NCBI RefSeq assembly: GCF_003075455.1
Contig: NZ_QDAE01000003.1
Span: 62,001 to 126,000 of the forward strand
Reading direction: 5' to 3'
DNA from: Arthrobacter sp. Bz4
GTDB lineage: Bacteria > Actinomycetota > Actinomycetes > Actinomycetales > Micrococcaceae
DNA length: 64,000 nucleotides
Under the pieces are notes generated by a model. That model was not told the DNA's origin. It worked only from the letters and a program-made list of their open reading frames with translations, and did not search any database. The position numbers were made by a program, and so were the translations under genes. Shown piece after piece: positions 53,494 through 63,626 of this stretch (the stretch's first letter is position 1; each line of letters begins with the position of its first letter).

Positions 53494-54738
53494 GTGTCAG
53501 TTCTCCTTTTCGCACCGGTCACGTTCAATCTGGCTGAAACAACCCGCATGATCGAGGTTGCAAAAGCACTTCGCGATCGTCATGAGTGCGTCTTCCTGGG
53601 GTACGAACCGGACTTCTCTCATTTCATCATCGACGCTGGGTTTACCTTCCATCAATTGCAACCGGTGTGGAATGAGCTAGAAAAAGCTCGGGCGCTGGCG
53701 CTGGATCAAGGCCGAGGGGTGCGCAACCCGTTCACCGTTGATTTGGTGCGCCGCCGGGTGGCGGCGGAACGCCGCCTGATTCGTGAGACCGCAGCTGTAG
53801 CCGTGGTGCACGGCACCAACGTCACCTCTCTGATCTCTGCACGCGCCGAAGGGATTCCACTCTTCTACCCGGTACCGTTTGCACTGACACGTCCTCATGT
53901 TGAGCAGACCAAACACGGCCTCTTCGCTATCCCAGGGTGGGTAGAGCCGGTGGTAATGCCTGCCTTCAGGGCTCTTTACAACACTGCTCCCCTGGTCCCA
54001 CGCGCCTTCAAAATCGCGGCCCGGGAAAACTCAAAGCGCCCGCTTCGCAGCATGGCGTCGATGTTCGAGGCAGACTACAACCTGCTCACCGTTATGCCAT
54101 GGGAACTGGAGGGCTATTCGTTGCCATCCAACTATGAGAGGGTAGGGCCAATCTTCGCGCACCTGCCAGGGGAGTTGCCCGACGTCGTTCACGATCTTGC
54201 GTCCTCTCCCCGGCCGCTGGTCTACCTTGCGCTCGGGTCTTCAGCAAGCAGACGTCTGGCTCTGGGTACCCTTCGATCCTTGGGTAAACTACCCATCAAC
54301 GTCGTCGCACCTGTGGCCCATTACCTTACTGATGGCGACCGCAAGGAGGTACCCGCCAATGTGACAGTGACCGGTCTGCTGCCGGCTCACCGGCTAGGGG
54401 GGCTGGTGGATGCGGCAGTCCTTCATGGTGGTCAAGGGACTGTGCAGACGGCATGCGCCACGGGAGTCCCCTTCGTGGGGATGGGATTGCAGCCGGAGCA
54501 GAGGTGGAATGTTGCCGTATGTGAACGCCGTGGCAACGCGACAGCTTTACGACCCCGCCAGGTCGGCACTCCTACCTTCGCGCGGTCGGTTCGAACTGCC
54601 ATCGAAGATTCGGGTATGCGCGATGCCGCGACCCGCACCAAACTGGCCTACGCGTGTGAAAACGGTGCGATCGCCGCGGCGTCCGCGATCGCACGCGTTC
54701 TGGCCTCTCCCAATCCCCGGGACTTCGAAGCTCCTTGA
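53494..54738 (+). CDS. UGT/MGT-type glycosyltransferase (GT-B, family 1-like)
   Basis: The 414-residue protein (GTG start, GGAGG upstream) has a GT-B layout: N-terminal LLFAPVTFNLAETTRMIEVA, and the C-terminal nucleotide-sugar signature around LPAHRLGGLVDAAVLHGGQG and PFVGMGLQPEQRWNVAVCER. HGGQGT is the diphosphate-binding motif of macrolide- and glucuronosyl-type transferases. The acceptor is unknown and no natural-product genes lie beside it. Confidence 0.85.
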   Translation: MSVLLFAPVTFNLAETTRMIEVAKALRDRHECVFLGYEPDFSHFIIDAGFTFHQLQPVWNELEKARALALDQGRGVRNPFTVDLVRRRVAAERRLIRETAAVAVVHGTNVTSLISARAEGIPLFYPVPFALTRPHVEQTKHGLFAIPGWVEPVVMPAFRALYNTAPLVPRAFKIAARENSKRPLRSMASMFEADYNLLTVMPWELEGYSLPSNYERVGPIFAHLPGELPDVVHDLASSPRPLVYLALGSSASRRLALGTLRSLGKLPINVVAPVAHYLTDGDRKEVPANVTVTGLLPAHRLGGLVDAAVLHGGQGTVQTACATGVPFVGMGLQPEQRWNVAVCERRGNATALRPRQVGTPTFARSVRTAIEDSGMRDAATRTKLAYACENGAIAAASAIARVLASPNPRDFEAP

Positions 54739-54987
54739 GTCTTCACCTGCCCTCCCATCCGTCATCAGTCCCGACGGAAACTATCGGATTGGTTCTGCAT
54801 CCTGCCCCACACAACTTGTGCTTCCTGGTGCTGGAAGGATTGGCATCAGGTGTGGCACTGCGATCTAAGGGAGCGAGCCCAGGCACCATATCCAGGCACC
54901 AGCGTAGCGGACGTCTTCGCCATCTCTTGATCGATCCCGAAGGCTAACCCGACGGACCAAAGGGACCATGCGTAGCCTCAGTCTTCG

Positions 54988-55707
54988 TCAAGCGCTTTCG
55001 GTCAGCATGCCTTGAGGGTGACGATCCCCCGGATGTCGTTCGAGCCATCCCTCGAGTCCGTCGAGGAGAAGGTCGAGGCCGAGCGGAAACTCGTCGCCAT
55101 AGGAGTAGCCCGGTTGAAGCACATGCTCCGCCGTCAGCTCGGCGAGGTACGGGTAATCGTTGACGGGAAGTTGGGCGAGCATGGCGTGCGCCATGGCAGC
55201 CGTCTCTTCCTGAGTGTGAAACGGCAGGTTCTTCTCCTGCATCGCGAAGCCGTAGATGTAGCTGTCCAATGCCGAGAACGCGTGAGCTGCCATGGCAATG
55301 GAAAATCCCGCGTTCCGCAACGTGCCGATCACCCGGTCGTGATGCCGCAGCGTGGCTGGCCCGGGATTGGTCCCTGAGTCCTTCAAACCGGTGGCCCATG
55401 GGTGGCGTGAGAGCGTGTCGCGGAATGAGACCGATCGCTTGCGGATCGCCGTCTTCCAATCGTCGCTGTGCAAGGGCAGTTCGATCTCGTTGAACACGGC
55501 GTCGACCATAGCATTGAGCAGGTCTTCTTTGTTCGCGACGTGGTTGTAAAGCGACATCGCTTCCACCCCGAGTTCTTCCCCGAGCCTGCGCATCGTCAGT
55601 GATTCGATGCCCGAGTCATCGGCAAGCGCAATTGCTGCGCCCAGCACCAGCTCGCGGTTCAGGCGGCCGCGTGATGCCGCCTCGGTCTTGGTCGAGAGTC
55701 TCGCCAT
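54988..55707 (-). CDS. TetR family transcriptional regulator
   Basis: The 239-residue repressor has an N-terminal HTH (about 15-65; [20 protein letters not shown]) followed by a TetR_C-type ligand domain. ATG 55707 ([14 protein letters not shown]) is preferred over ATG/GTG codons 12 codons upstream that lie in the operator region. It is divergent from the DUF4386 and dehydrogenase genes; two operator-like inverted repeats lie between them. Confidence 0.9.
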   Translation of the reverse strand: MARLSTKTEAASRGRLNRELVLGAAIALADDSGIESLTMRRLGEELGVEAMSLYNHVANKEDLLNAMVDAVFNEIELPLHSDDWKTAIRKRSVSFRDTLSRHPWATGLKDSGTNPGPATLRHHDRVIGTLRNAGFSIAMAAHAFSALDSYIYGFAMQEKNLPFHTQEETAAMAHAMLAQLPVNDYPYLAELTAEHVLQPGYSYGDEFPLGLDLLLDGLEGWLERHPGDRHPQGMLTESA

Positions 55708-55727
55708 AATTTCTCCGTTCTGGTCTA

Positions 55728-55783
55728 TTGACAACCTTACCATGTAGGCGTACTTTACTTACACCATCAGCTTACAACGTAAG
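55728..55783 (+). promoter_or_regulatory. Promoter of DUF4386 gene with two TetR operator candidates
   Basis: TTGACA (55728-55733), 17-bp spacer and TACTTT (55751-55756) form the promoter. CTTAC-CAT-GTAGG (55736-55748) lies between -35 and -10, and the perfect CTTAC-AAC-GTAAG (55771-55783) lies downstream of the start. Both would block RNA polymerase when bound. Confidence 0.7.
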
Positions 55784-55792
55784 GATATCAAA

Positions 55793-56494
55793 ATGAACCG
55801 CACCTCGCTCGACTCGAGCAAGACCGACGTCGCGCAACGCCCGATGAACTTCACCACCTGGTCGCCACGAACTGCGGCCTTTGTGGCCGGACTCGGACTC
55901 GCGATCATGGCGGTGCTGGCTGGTTTCGCCAACTTCGGCGCGATTGTTCCCCTGATCGCTCGCGGTGATGCCGAACAGACCGCACAGAACGTCTCCGGCG
56001 CCCCGCTCCTGTTCTTCGCGGGTGTCGTCGGCTTTTTCATCGTGGCCCTGCTCGACATCATCGTGGCGGGGGCGTTCTACACACTGTTCCGGCCGGTGAG
56101 CCGTCGGGTCTCGGCGGCGGCCGCCTGGATGAGATCGGTGTACGCGGTCTTGTTGGTGGTTGCGCTCAGTCAACTCGTGATCGGGTTCTCGCTCCTCGGC
56201 GATCCCGAAGCCGCCCTCCCGGTGCTGGAGTCGTTCAACACCATCTGGGTCATCAGCCAGGGCCTGTTCGGCATTTCCCTTCTGCTGGTCGGCTATCTGG
56301 CCTTCCGATCGGGTTTCGTGCCAAAGGTCTTCGGCATTCTGCTCGCCATCGCAGGCATCGGATACCTGGCCGATGCTGTCGGTGTGGCCGTTATCCCCGA
56401 CTTCTCTGCCGTATTCGCCCAGTTCATGTTCGTGGGCGAGGTAGCGATTATCTTCTGGCTACTCATCGCTGGCCGCCGGCTGCCCGCCAACTGA
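55793..56494 (+). CDS. DUF4386 family membrane protein
   Basis: The 233-residue protein has six predicted membrane segments (from about 28 to 228) and begins MNRTSLDSSKTDVAQRPMNF. DUF4386 proteins are uncharacterised; LLDIIVAGAFYTLFRPVSRR, AAWMRSVYAVLL and FGILLAIAGIGYLADAVGVA are typical blocks. It is transcribed from the TetR-flanked promoter and lies 90 bp before the dehydrogenase gene, likely in one operon. Confidence 0.83.
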   Translation: MNRTSLDSSKTDVAQRPMNFTTWSPRTAAFVAGLGLAIMAVLAGFANFGAIVPLIARGDAEQTAQNVSGAPLLFFAGVVGFFIVALLDIIVAGAFYTLFRPVSRRVSAAAAWMRSVYAVLLVVALSQLVIGFSLLGDPEAALPVLESFNTIWVISQGLFGISLLLVGYLAFRSGFVPKVFGILLAIAGIGYLADAVGVAVIPDFSAVFAQFMFVGEVAIIFWLLIAGRRLPAN

Positions 56495-56520
56495 ACCGTC
56501 GACTGCCAAGGAGAAGACCA

Positions 56521-56559
56521 TGGACAATCCCGGCACCGGAAACTTCCCCAGGTCCTAGC
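56521..56559 (+). other. 12-codon ORF with a strong ribosome binding site
   Basis: AAGGAG sits 6 nt before ATG 56521, which opens MDNPGTGNFPRS and stops. It lies between DUF4386 and the dehydrogenase gene and may be the start of a deleted gene or a coupling peptide; no family is recognisable. Confidence 0.3.
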
Positions 56560-56584
56560 CACACCCCTAACTCAGGAGAACCGC

Positions 56585-57571
56585 ATGCAGGCAATCACAA
56601 GCCGCTCCTACGGCACGCCAGAAGTCGTCCACGTTGAAGAGATTGATACACCGGTCCCCAGAAAAGGGGAGGTATTGATCCGCAACTATGCAACCGTCGT
56701 CTCACAGGCGGAATCTACCGCACGCAACGGCAAGGACCCCCTTGCTAGGCTCTACTTCGGTTTAGCACGGCCGCGCTTTCCGGTCCTGGGAACTGGCTTT
56801 GCCGGTGAAATTCAGTCAATAGGAAGCGCTGTGACCAAGTTTCGTGTTGGTGATCAGGTCACAGGATCAGCGGGACCGACCTTCGGTGCCCATGCCGAGT
56901 ACGTCACGGTCCCCGAAAACGGGATCATCGCGTTGAAGCCTGCCGGCCTGGTACCGACGGACGCCGTGGCAGTCCTGGATGGTGCACTCACCGCCTTGCC
57001 CTTTCTAAGAGACGCCGCCAGCCTGAAGTCCGGTCAGTCGATATTGATCAACGGCGCCTCCGGCGCGGTGGGTACGGCGGCCGTTCAGCTCGCCAAGCAT
57101 TTCGGGGCAGTTGTCACCGGGGTCTGCAGCACGGCAAACCTTGACCTGGTGAAATCCCTAGGTGCCGACACAGTGATCGATTACACCGCACAGGACTTCA
57201 CAGAGCTGGGCCAGGTCTATGACGTTGTCTTTGATGCGGTAGGCAAGAGCTCATACATCCGCAGCCGGAAGCTTCTGAAGCCCGGCGGCATCTACCTGAC
57301 GACCGTGCCCTCCTTACCGATTTTGATGTGGATGCTGGTGACTCGCATCTTCGGCAAAACCCGGGCAAAAATCGCGTTCACCGGGCTTCGAAGAGCCAAA
57401 GCGATGGCTCTGGATGTGAAGTTCATCAGCCATCTGGCGGCATCGGGACACTATGTCCCGGTTATCGACCGAACCTACAACCTGAAGGAAGCCGCCTCCG
57501 CGCATGCCCGTGTGCAATCAGGGCGCAAGAAAGGCAGCGTCGTCCTCACCCTGCATGACCCCGGTGAATAG
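56585..57571 (+). CDS. NAD(P)-dependent alcohol dehydrogenase / quinone reductase-like (MDR family)
   Basis: The 328-residue protein is a zinc-independent-looking medium-chain reductase: RPRFPVLGTGFAGEIQSIGS, GAHAEYVTVPENG, nucleotide-binding INGASGAVGTAAVQLAKHFG and VVLTLHDPGE at the end. The catalytic-zinc cysteines of true alcohol dehydrogenases are missing, pointing to the quinone oxidoreductase branch. Control is likely through the divergent TetR protein, so the substrate may be a toxic aldehyde, ketone or quinone. Confidence 0.87.
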   Translation: MQAITSRSYGTPEVVHVEEIDTPVPRKGEVLIRNYATVVSQAESTARNGKDPLARLYFGLARPRFPVLGTGFAGEIQSIGSAVTKFRVGDQVTGSAGPTFGAHAEYVTVPENGIIALKPAGLVPTDAVAVLDGALTALPFLRDAASLKSGQSILINGASGAVGTAAVQLAKHFGAVVTGVCSTANLDLVKSLGADTVIDYTAQDFTELGQVYDVVFDAVGKSSYIRSRKLLKPGGIYLTTVPSLPILMWMLVTRIFGKTRAKIAFTGLRRAKAMALDVKFISHLAASGHYVPVIDRTYNLKEAASAHARVQSGRKKGSVVLTLHDPGE

Positions 57572-57729
57572 CGGCCTCCGCGGCAGCGGCACTGTTCTTT
57601 CCCTGACACCCGGAAACCCTGACCCGGAACATCGCGTCCCCGTCGTTTATCGAACGCATCATCTGAGTCCCGGTAACCATCTTGCTGGTGATAACACGCT
57701 GGCCTCTTCTGTCTTCTCGAAGAGGGCAG

Positions 57730-57770
57730 GAAAAAGGCCCGAACCCGCGAGTTTTCGCAGATCCGGGCCT
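57730..57770 (-). terminator. Rho-independent terminator of the nrd operon
   Basis: On the minus strand AGGCCCGGA and TTCGGGCCT pair around an inner GCGAAAACTCGC stem-loop and are followed by TTTTT. It lies 39 bp past the nrdF stop. Confidence 0.9.
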
Positions 57771-57808
57771 CTGACCAGACTTTCAGCAGGGACTTCGAAA
57801 ATAAACTC

Positions 57809-58810
<1,002 letters not shown>

Positions 58811-58872
58811 TTAGTTAAAGCGTACGACGCGGGCGGGCACCCGCCGTCGTACTGGTAGTCAGCAGCGGCTGC

Positions 58873-61044
58873 CTACAACATGCAGCTGACGCAGCCCTCT
58901 ACCTCGGTCCCTTCCAGCGCAAGCTGGCGGAGACGGATGTAGTAAATGGTCTTGATGCCCTTCTTCCAGGCGTAAATCTGGGCCTTGTTGATGTCCCGCG
59001 TGGTGGCGGTGTCCTTGAAGAACAACGTCAACGACAGGCCCTGATCCACGTGCTGCGTGGCAGCGGCGTAGGTGTCAATGACCTTTTCGAAACCCAACTC
59101 ATACGCATCCTCGTAGTACTCGAGGTTGTCGTTCGTCAGGTATGGCGCCGGGTAGTACACGCGGCCCAGCTTGCCTTCCTTGCGGATCTCGATCTTCGAC
59201 GCCACCGGGTGGATCGACGAGGTGGAGTTGTTGATGTAGCTGATCGAACCGGTGGGTGGAACGGCCTGCAGGTTCTGGTTGTAGATGCCGTGCTCCATGA
59301 CCGAAGCCTTCAGAGCACTCCAGTCCTCCTGGGTAGGAATGTGGATGTTCTTGAACAGCTCGGCAACCTTCTCTGTCTGCGGAACCCAGGCCTGGTTAGT
59401 GTACTTGTCGAAGAACTCGCCGCTGGCGTACTTGGACTTCTCAAAGCCACCGAATGTGGTGCCGGTCTGGATGGCCAGCAGGTTCGATGCCCGCACCGCG
59501 TGGTAGACCACCGAGTAGAAGTAAATATTGGTGAAGTCCAGGCCCTCTTCGGATCCGTAGTGCACCCGCTCGCGTGCCAGATAACCGTGCAGGTTCATCT
59601 GGCCGAGGCCAATCGCGTGGCTCTGGTCATTGCCGCGGGCAATCGACGGAACCGAGACGATATTGGACATGTCAGACACAGCCGACAGCGACCGGATGGC
59701 CGTTTCGATGGTCAGACCGAAGTCCGGCGAATCCATGGTCTTCGCAATGTTCAGCGAACCCAGGTTGCAAGAGATGTCCTTGCCGGTCTCGTCGTAGGAC
59801 AGGTCATCGTGGTACGTGGTGGGCTGTGAGACCTGAAGGATCTCGGAGCACAGGTTGGACATGATGATCTTGCCGTCGATCGGGTTGGCCCGGTTCACCG
59901 TGTCCTCGAACATGATGTAGGGGTAGCCGGACTCGAACTGGATCTCCGCGAGCGTCTGGAAGAAGTCGCGAGCCTTGATCTTGGTCTTCTTGATCCGGGC
60001 GTCGTCCACCATTTCGTAGTACTTCTCGGTGACCGAAACGTCGGAGAACGGCATGCCGTACACCTTTTCGACGTCGTAGGGCGAGAACAGGTACATGTCC
60101 TCATCCTTCTTGGCCAGCTCGAAGGTGATGTCAGGGATCACGACGCCGAGCGACAGGGTCTTGATCCGGATCTTCTCGTCAGCGTTCTCACGCTTGGTGT
60201 CGAGGAAGCGGTAGATGTCAGGGTGGTGGGCGTGCAGGTACACGGCCCCGGCACCCTGGCGGGCACCCAGTTGGTTGGCATAGGAGAAGCTGTCCTCAAG
60301 AAGCTTCATCACTGGGATGACGCCCGATGACTGGTTTTCGATCTGCTTGATTGGTGCACCAACCTCGCGGATGTTGGTCAGCGCGAACGCCACACCGCCG
60401 CCACGCTTGGACAGCTGCAGTGCCGAGTTGATGGACCGGCCGATCGACTCCATGTTGTCTTCGATGCGGAGCAGGAAGCAGGAGACCAGCTCACCGCGCT
60501 GGCGCTTGCCAGCGTTCAGGAAGGTGGGGGTGGCCGGCTGGAAACGGCCCTCGATGATCTCGTCAACCATCTGCAGCGCCAACTGCTGGTCGCCGCGGGC
60601 CAGGTGGAGTGCCACCATGCAGACGCGGTCTTCGTAGCGCTCCAGGAATCGCTTGCCGTCGAACGTCTTGAGCGTGTACGAGGTATAGAACTTGAAGGCG
60701 CCGAGGAAGGTCTCGAAGCGGAACTTCTTGCTGTACGCGCGCTTGTAGAGGTCGCGGATGAAGTTCATTGAGTACTGGTCAAGGGTTTCCCGCTCGTAGT
60801 ACTCGTTCTTCACGAGGTAGTCGAGCTTTTCCTCAAGATCGTGGAAGAACACGGTGTTGTTGTTGACGTGCTGCAGGAAATACTGGTGTGCGGCCTCGCG
60901 ATCGGCCTCAAACTGGATCTCTCCGTTGGGGCCGTAGAGGTTCAGCATTGCATTGAGCTCGTGATAGCCCATGCCGTGGAACCGCTCTAGCGCAGGTGCG
61001 GCGGTGCCGCCTGCTCCCTTTGTCTCTGTCTCTGCAACAGTCAT
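58873..61044 (-). CDS. nrdE: Class Ib ribonucleotide reductase alpha subunit NrdE
   Basis: NrdE reduces ribonucleoside diphosphates aerobically. ATG 61044 ([10 protein letters not shown]) overlaps the nrdI stop (ATGA) and is chosen over a TTG two codons earlier; it gives 723 residues. Radical-transfer and active-site segments [20 protein letters not shown] and ICSEILQ-type core ([15 protein letters not shown]) are present, as are the C-terminal redox cysteines in EGCVSCML that accept electrons from NrdH. The ATP-cone is absent, as in class Ib. Confidence 0.97.
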   Translation of the reverse strand: MTVAETETKGAGGTAAPALERFHGMGYHELNAMLNLYGPNGEIQFEADREAAHQYFLQHVNNNTVFFHDLEEKLDYLVKNEYYERETLDQYSMNFIRDLYKRAYSKKFRFETFLGAFKFYTSYTLKTFDGKRFLERYEDRVCMVALHLARGDQQLALQMVDEIIEGRFQPATPTFLNAGKRQRGELVSCFLLRIEDNMESIGRSINSALQLSKRGGGVAFALTNIREVGAPIKQIENQSSGVIPVMKLLEDSFSYANQLGARQGAGAVYLHAHHPDIYRFLDTKRENADEKIRIKTLSLGVVIPDITFELAKKDEDMYLFSPYDVEKVYGMPFSDVSVTEKYYEMVDDARIKKTKIKARDFFQTLAEIQFESGYPYIMFEDTVNRANPIDGKIIMSNLCSEILQVSQPTTYHDDLSYDETGKDISCNLGSLNIAKTMDSPDFGLTIETAIRSLSAVSDMSNIVSVPSIARGNDQSHAIGLGQMNLHGYLARERVHYGSEEGLDFTNIYFYSVVYHAVRASNLLAIQTGTTFGGFEKSKYASGEFFDKYTNQAWVPQTEKVAELFKNIHIPTQEDWSALKASVMEHGIYNQNLQAVPPTGSISYINNSTSSIHPVASKIEIRKEGKLGRVYYPAPYLTNDNLEYYEDAYELGFEKVIDTYAAATQHVDQGLSLTLFFKDTATTRDINKAQIYAWKKGIKTIYYIRLRQLALEGTEVEGCVSCML

Positions 61045-61514
61045 ATCCAAAACGCTTCCAATCCTTGGGCTACGCGGTCAACGTCCTCAGACGTTCCCAT
61101 CAATTCAAATCTGTATAGAACAGGTACTCCACATTTGGCTGCGATGATGTCCGCCGCCAGGCAGTAGGTCTCCCCGAAGTTCGTGTTTCCGGCGCCGATA
61201 ACGCCTCGGATCAAGGATCGATTTCCCTCGTCGTTGAGGAACTTGATCACCTGCTTGGGCACTGCGCCCCGCCCGGAAATTCCCCCATAGGTGGGAAGGA
61301 CCAGTACATACGGCTGCAGTGCCCTAAGAGTCGGATCTCGCGTCAGTAGCGGCATTCGTGCTGAGACCGTGCCCATTGCCGCGTCCAACTTCTGGACGAA
61401 ACGGTGGGTGTTGTCCGAAGACGACGAGAAATAAATCAGTCGGGCATTGGTCACCCCGCCCGGCTCGCTGGGAGCCGCTGCGGCGGGTGTAGTGTCCATT
61501 GCTGCGAGGGTCAT
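61041..61514 (-). CDS. nrdI: Class Ib ribonucleotide reductase maturation flavodoxin NrdI
   Basis: NrdI is the flavodoxin that supplies the oxidant to assemble the Mn2-Y cofactor in NrdF. The fold signature [20 protein letters not shown] and [20 protein letters not shown] are visible. ATG 61514 gives 157 residues with about 25 extra N-terminal residues; a GTG closer to the domain (VTNARLIYF) is possible. It overlaps nrdE and lies 67 bp after nrdH. Confidence 0.93.
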   Translation of the reverse strand: MTLAAMDTTPAAAAPSEPGGVTNARLIYFSSSSDNTHRFVQKLDAAMGTVSARMPLLTRDPTLRALQPYVLVLPTYGGISGRGAVPKQVIKFLNDEGNRSLIRGVIGAGNTNFGETYCLAADIIAAKCGVPVLYRFELMGTSEDVDRVAQGLEAFWI

Positions 61515-61581
61515 GAGGTGAATGCTTCCCGACGACGGCGCGCTGGCCACCCGTTCCACGGAAGATCCGTTTCCTGTCAGA

Positions 61582-61836
61582 TCAGGCGACCGAGCTGACC
61601 GATGCCTGGCCGAGTTCTGCCAGTTCGTTGATCTTGTCTGGCCGGAAACCCGACCAGTGATCCTGCTCAGTGATGACTACTGGAGCCTGCATGTAGCCCA
61701 ATGCGCGGACACGCTCCAAAGCGGCTGGATCCTGTGAGATATCCACGCTCTGGTAGGTGATGCCCTTCTTATCCAATGCCCGGTACGTGGCGTTGCACTG
61801 TACGCATGCTGGCTTGGTGTAAACCGTGACGGTCAT
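61582..61836 (-). CDS. nrdH: NrdH-redoxin
   Basis: The 84-residue glutaredoxin-like protein with thioredoxin-like activity donates electrons to NrdE. The active site is C11-V-Q-C14 in [18 protein letters not shown]; the conserved [12 protein letters not shown] follows near the end. First gene of nrdHIEF, with the control region immediately upstream. Confidence 0.96.
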   Translation of the reverse strand: MTVTVYTKPACVQCNATYRALDKKGITYQSVDISQDPAALERVRALGYMQAPVVITEQDHWSGFRPDKINELAELGQASVSSVA

Positions 61837-61970
61837 AGTCCCTCTCCCCTTGTAATTCTTAGCTTGTTATCGACGCATATTCAGGAATTGGAGGGCTTCA
61901 AAAGTGGGCTTCCCGATGGTGTTCCGGGCTGCTCCGCCTATGCCTACCTTGCCAGCGGTTCGATATATAA

Positions 61971-62018
61971 ATACTACATCTAGTGCAAACCGATGGATGC
62001 GACCCCAAGATGATGTAT
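61971..62018. promoter_or_regulatory. Pair of NrdR boxes in the nrdH promoter
   Basis: ATACTACATCTAGTGC (61971-61986) fits the NrdR consensus ACACWATATMTWGTGT at 13 of 16 positions; CCCCAAGATGATGTAT (62003-62018) fits at 10 and lies exactly 32 bp away, three helical turns as usual for NrdR. An AT-rich -10 (TATATA, 61963-61969 on the minus strand) follows the first box. Confidence 0.6.
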
Positions 62019-62044
62019 TACAAGTATGTCATTCATCGGCTGGT

Positions 62045-62118
62045 TCGTCCACAGACAATCCACAAGTGAACCCCTGGGAAATGTGCGGAAACCGGCCAAT
62101 CCCAGAGCGTCGTCCACA
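62045..62118. promoter_or_regulatory. DnaA-box-like cluster upstream of nrd
   Basis: TCGTCCACA occurs at 62045-62053 and 62110-62118, with CAATCCACA at 62056-62064 and an inverted TGTGGA near 62123. Each is two mismatches from TTATCCACA and the first two are one mismatch from TTGTCCACA. DnaA regulation of nrd genes is known in E. coli; here it is a hypothesis. Confidence 0.35.
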
Positions 62119-62215
62119 CCCCTGTGGAGTACTTGCACACAGGCAAAATACTTCTGTGTCGTGAGTTGTCGGCGTGTCGCGGTTGCCCAGGTACTACGAC
62201 GCCGCACCCGCCACT

Positions 62216-62334
62216 GCTGTGCAAAGGGTCTAGCTGCGCAAAGGGGATAGTTGCGCAAGGGTTCCAGCCACGTAGAGTTTCCAGCCGCGTGAAGTTGACA
62301 GCCGCGCAACAGTGTCGGCAGCCGAACAGAAAAC
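62216..62334. repeat. Degenerate 17-bp tandem repeat array
   Basis: Seven consecutive 17-bp units start at 62216, 62233, 62250, 62267, 62284, 62301 and 62318. Most begin G-C/T-Y-G-C/Y-G and share a GCGCAA/GCGTGA core, for example GCTGTGCAAAGGGTCTA and GCTGCGCAAAGGGGATA. The array fills the space between the nrd control region and the 3' end of the downstream methyltransferase gene. Confidence 0.75.
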
Positions 62335-63609
62335 CTAGCCGAGAGGCTTCTGGGACAGGATCTGATCCACTCCCATCCGCCCATCACGGAAGGTCATCAT
62401 CGCGCCCACGAGATAGACCCGCCAGACCCGGGCCACTTCCTCGCCCATCATCTCAACGGCCTGATCCCAGTTGGCGTCAAACCGGTCATGCCAGGCGTCA
62501 ATGGTCCTGACATAGTGTTCCCGCATGGCCTCGACCCCGAGGATCTCGAATCCGGCGTTCTCGATCAGGTTGACCGTGTCGCCGACAGCCCGCATATGCA
62601 TATCGGGAGCAATGAAGGATTCGATGAACGGTCCACCACCCGGGTGTTTGCCGTGACGCGACATCTGCTGGATCAGTACCTTGCCGCCGGGCCGCACGTT
62701 GCGGAACAGGGTGGAGGTGTAGGTGCCGTAGTTTTCTTCACCGACATGCTCGCCCATCTCCAACGATGCCACCGCGTCGTAGGGTCCGTCGCGAACATCG
62801 CGGTAGTCCTGCAACCGGATCTCTACCCGGTCCTGCAGGCCACGTTCCTTGATGCGCTGATCGATAAAAGCCTTCTGTTCCCTGGAAATGGTCACACCGG
62901 TGACTTTGGCACCGAAGTGCTCGGCGGCGAAGAGACTCAGCGAACCCCATCCGCAGCCGACATCGAGGAAACGCTGCCCGGGCATGGTATCCAGTCCGAT
63001 CTTGCGGCAAACCTGGTCCAGCTTGTCCCGTTGGGCGTCCTCCAGCGTGTAATCCTGATCATCGGAGCGCCAATAGCCGCAGGAGTAGGCCATGTGATCA
63101 TCAAGGATCAGTTCGTAGAAGGCATTCGACAGGTCGTAATGGTGGCTGATTGCCTCGCGATCACGGAGCAGGCTATGCAGACGGCCCTTGATCTTCGCCT
63201 GCGACGCCGGTGCCGGGAGCGGCGGTCCGAAGACCCCCAGCTCGCGGGCCAGCTTGGTCAACTGCAACACCAGCGCGGGAGTGAGCTTCGGCATCGACAG
63301 ATCACGCGACGCCACCACCTTCCACAGATGGGTCAGCGCTGCTTCGAGGGAGCCTGGCACATCGATCTCTCCGGTCACATAGGCCTGGGCCGCACCCAAC
63401 TCCCCCGGGCTCCAGAGCAACCGCCGCAGCGCATTGGCGCTGTTGATCTGCACCTCTGGCTGGTCCTCCGGCCCGGCAGTACTGCCGTCCCAGGCCCGCA
63501 AATGGACGGGCAACTCGCCGCCGACAATGGGTTCGAGGATCCGCGCGAGCTTTCCGGCAATGTCCTTATCGATGCTGGCGGCCTGCAATGTGGCGTCTGG
63601 CTGAGTCAA
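62335..63609 (-). CDS. Cyclopropane-fatty-acyl-phospholipid synthase family methyltransferase
   Basis: The 424-residue SAM-dependent enzyme methylates phospholipid acyl chains. TTG 63609 (TTG-ACT-CAG, MTQPDATLQAAS) is chosen because AGGAG lies 7 nt upstream; the open frame continues 35 codons into the neighbour's 3' end without similarity. Motifs: SAM loop FLDVGCGWGSLSLFAAEHFG, the family stretch HHYDLSNAFYELILDDHMAY and the region ASLEMGEHVGEENYGTY. N-terminal about 170 residues form the lipid-binding part. It lies 17 bp downstream of a second family member. Confidence 0.9.
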   Translation of the reverse strand: MTQPDATLQAASIDKDIAGKLARILEPIVGGELPVHLRAWDGSTAGPEDQPEVQINSANALRRLLWSPGELGAAQAYVTGEIDVPGSLEAALTHLWKVVASRDLSMPKLTPALVLQLTKLARELGVFGPPLPAPASQAKIKGRLHSLLRDREAISHHYDLSNAFYELILDDHMAYSCGYWRSDDQDYTLEDAQRDKLDQVCRKIGLDTMPGQRFLDVGCGWGSLSLFAAEHFGAKVTGVTISREQKAFIDQRIKERGLQDRVEIRLQDYRDVRDGPYDAVASLEMGEHVGEENYGTYTSTLFRNVRPGGKVLIQQMSRHGKHPGGGPFIESFIAPDMHMRAVGDTVNLIENAGFEILGVEAMREHYVRTIDAWHDRFDANWDQAVEMMGEEVARVWRVYLVGAMMTFRDGRMGVDQILSQKPLG

Positions 63610-63626
63610 GGGAATGCTCCTGATGG

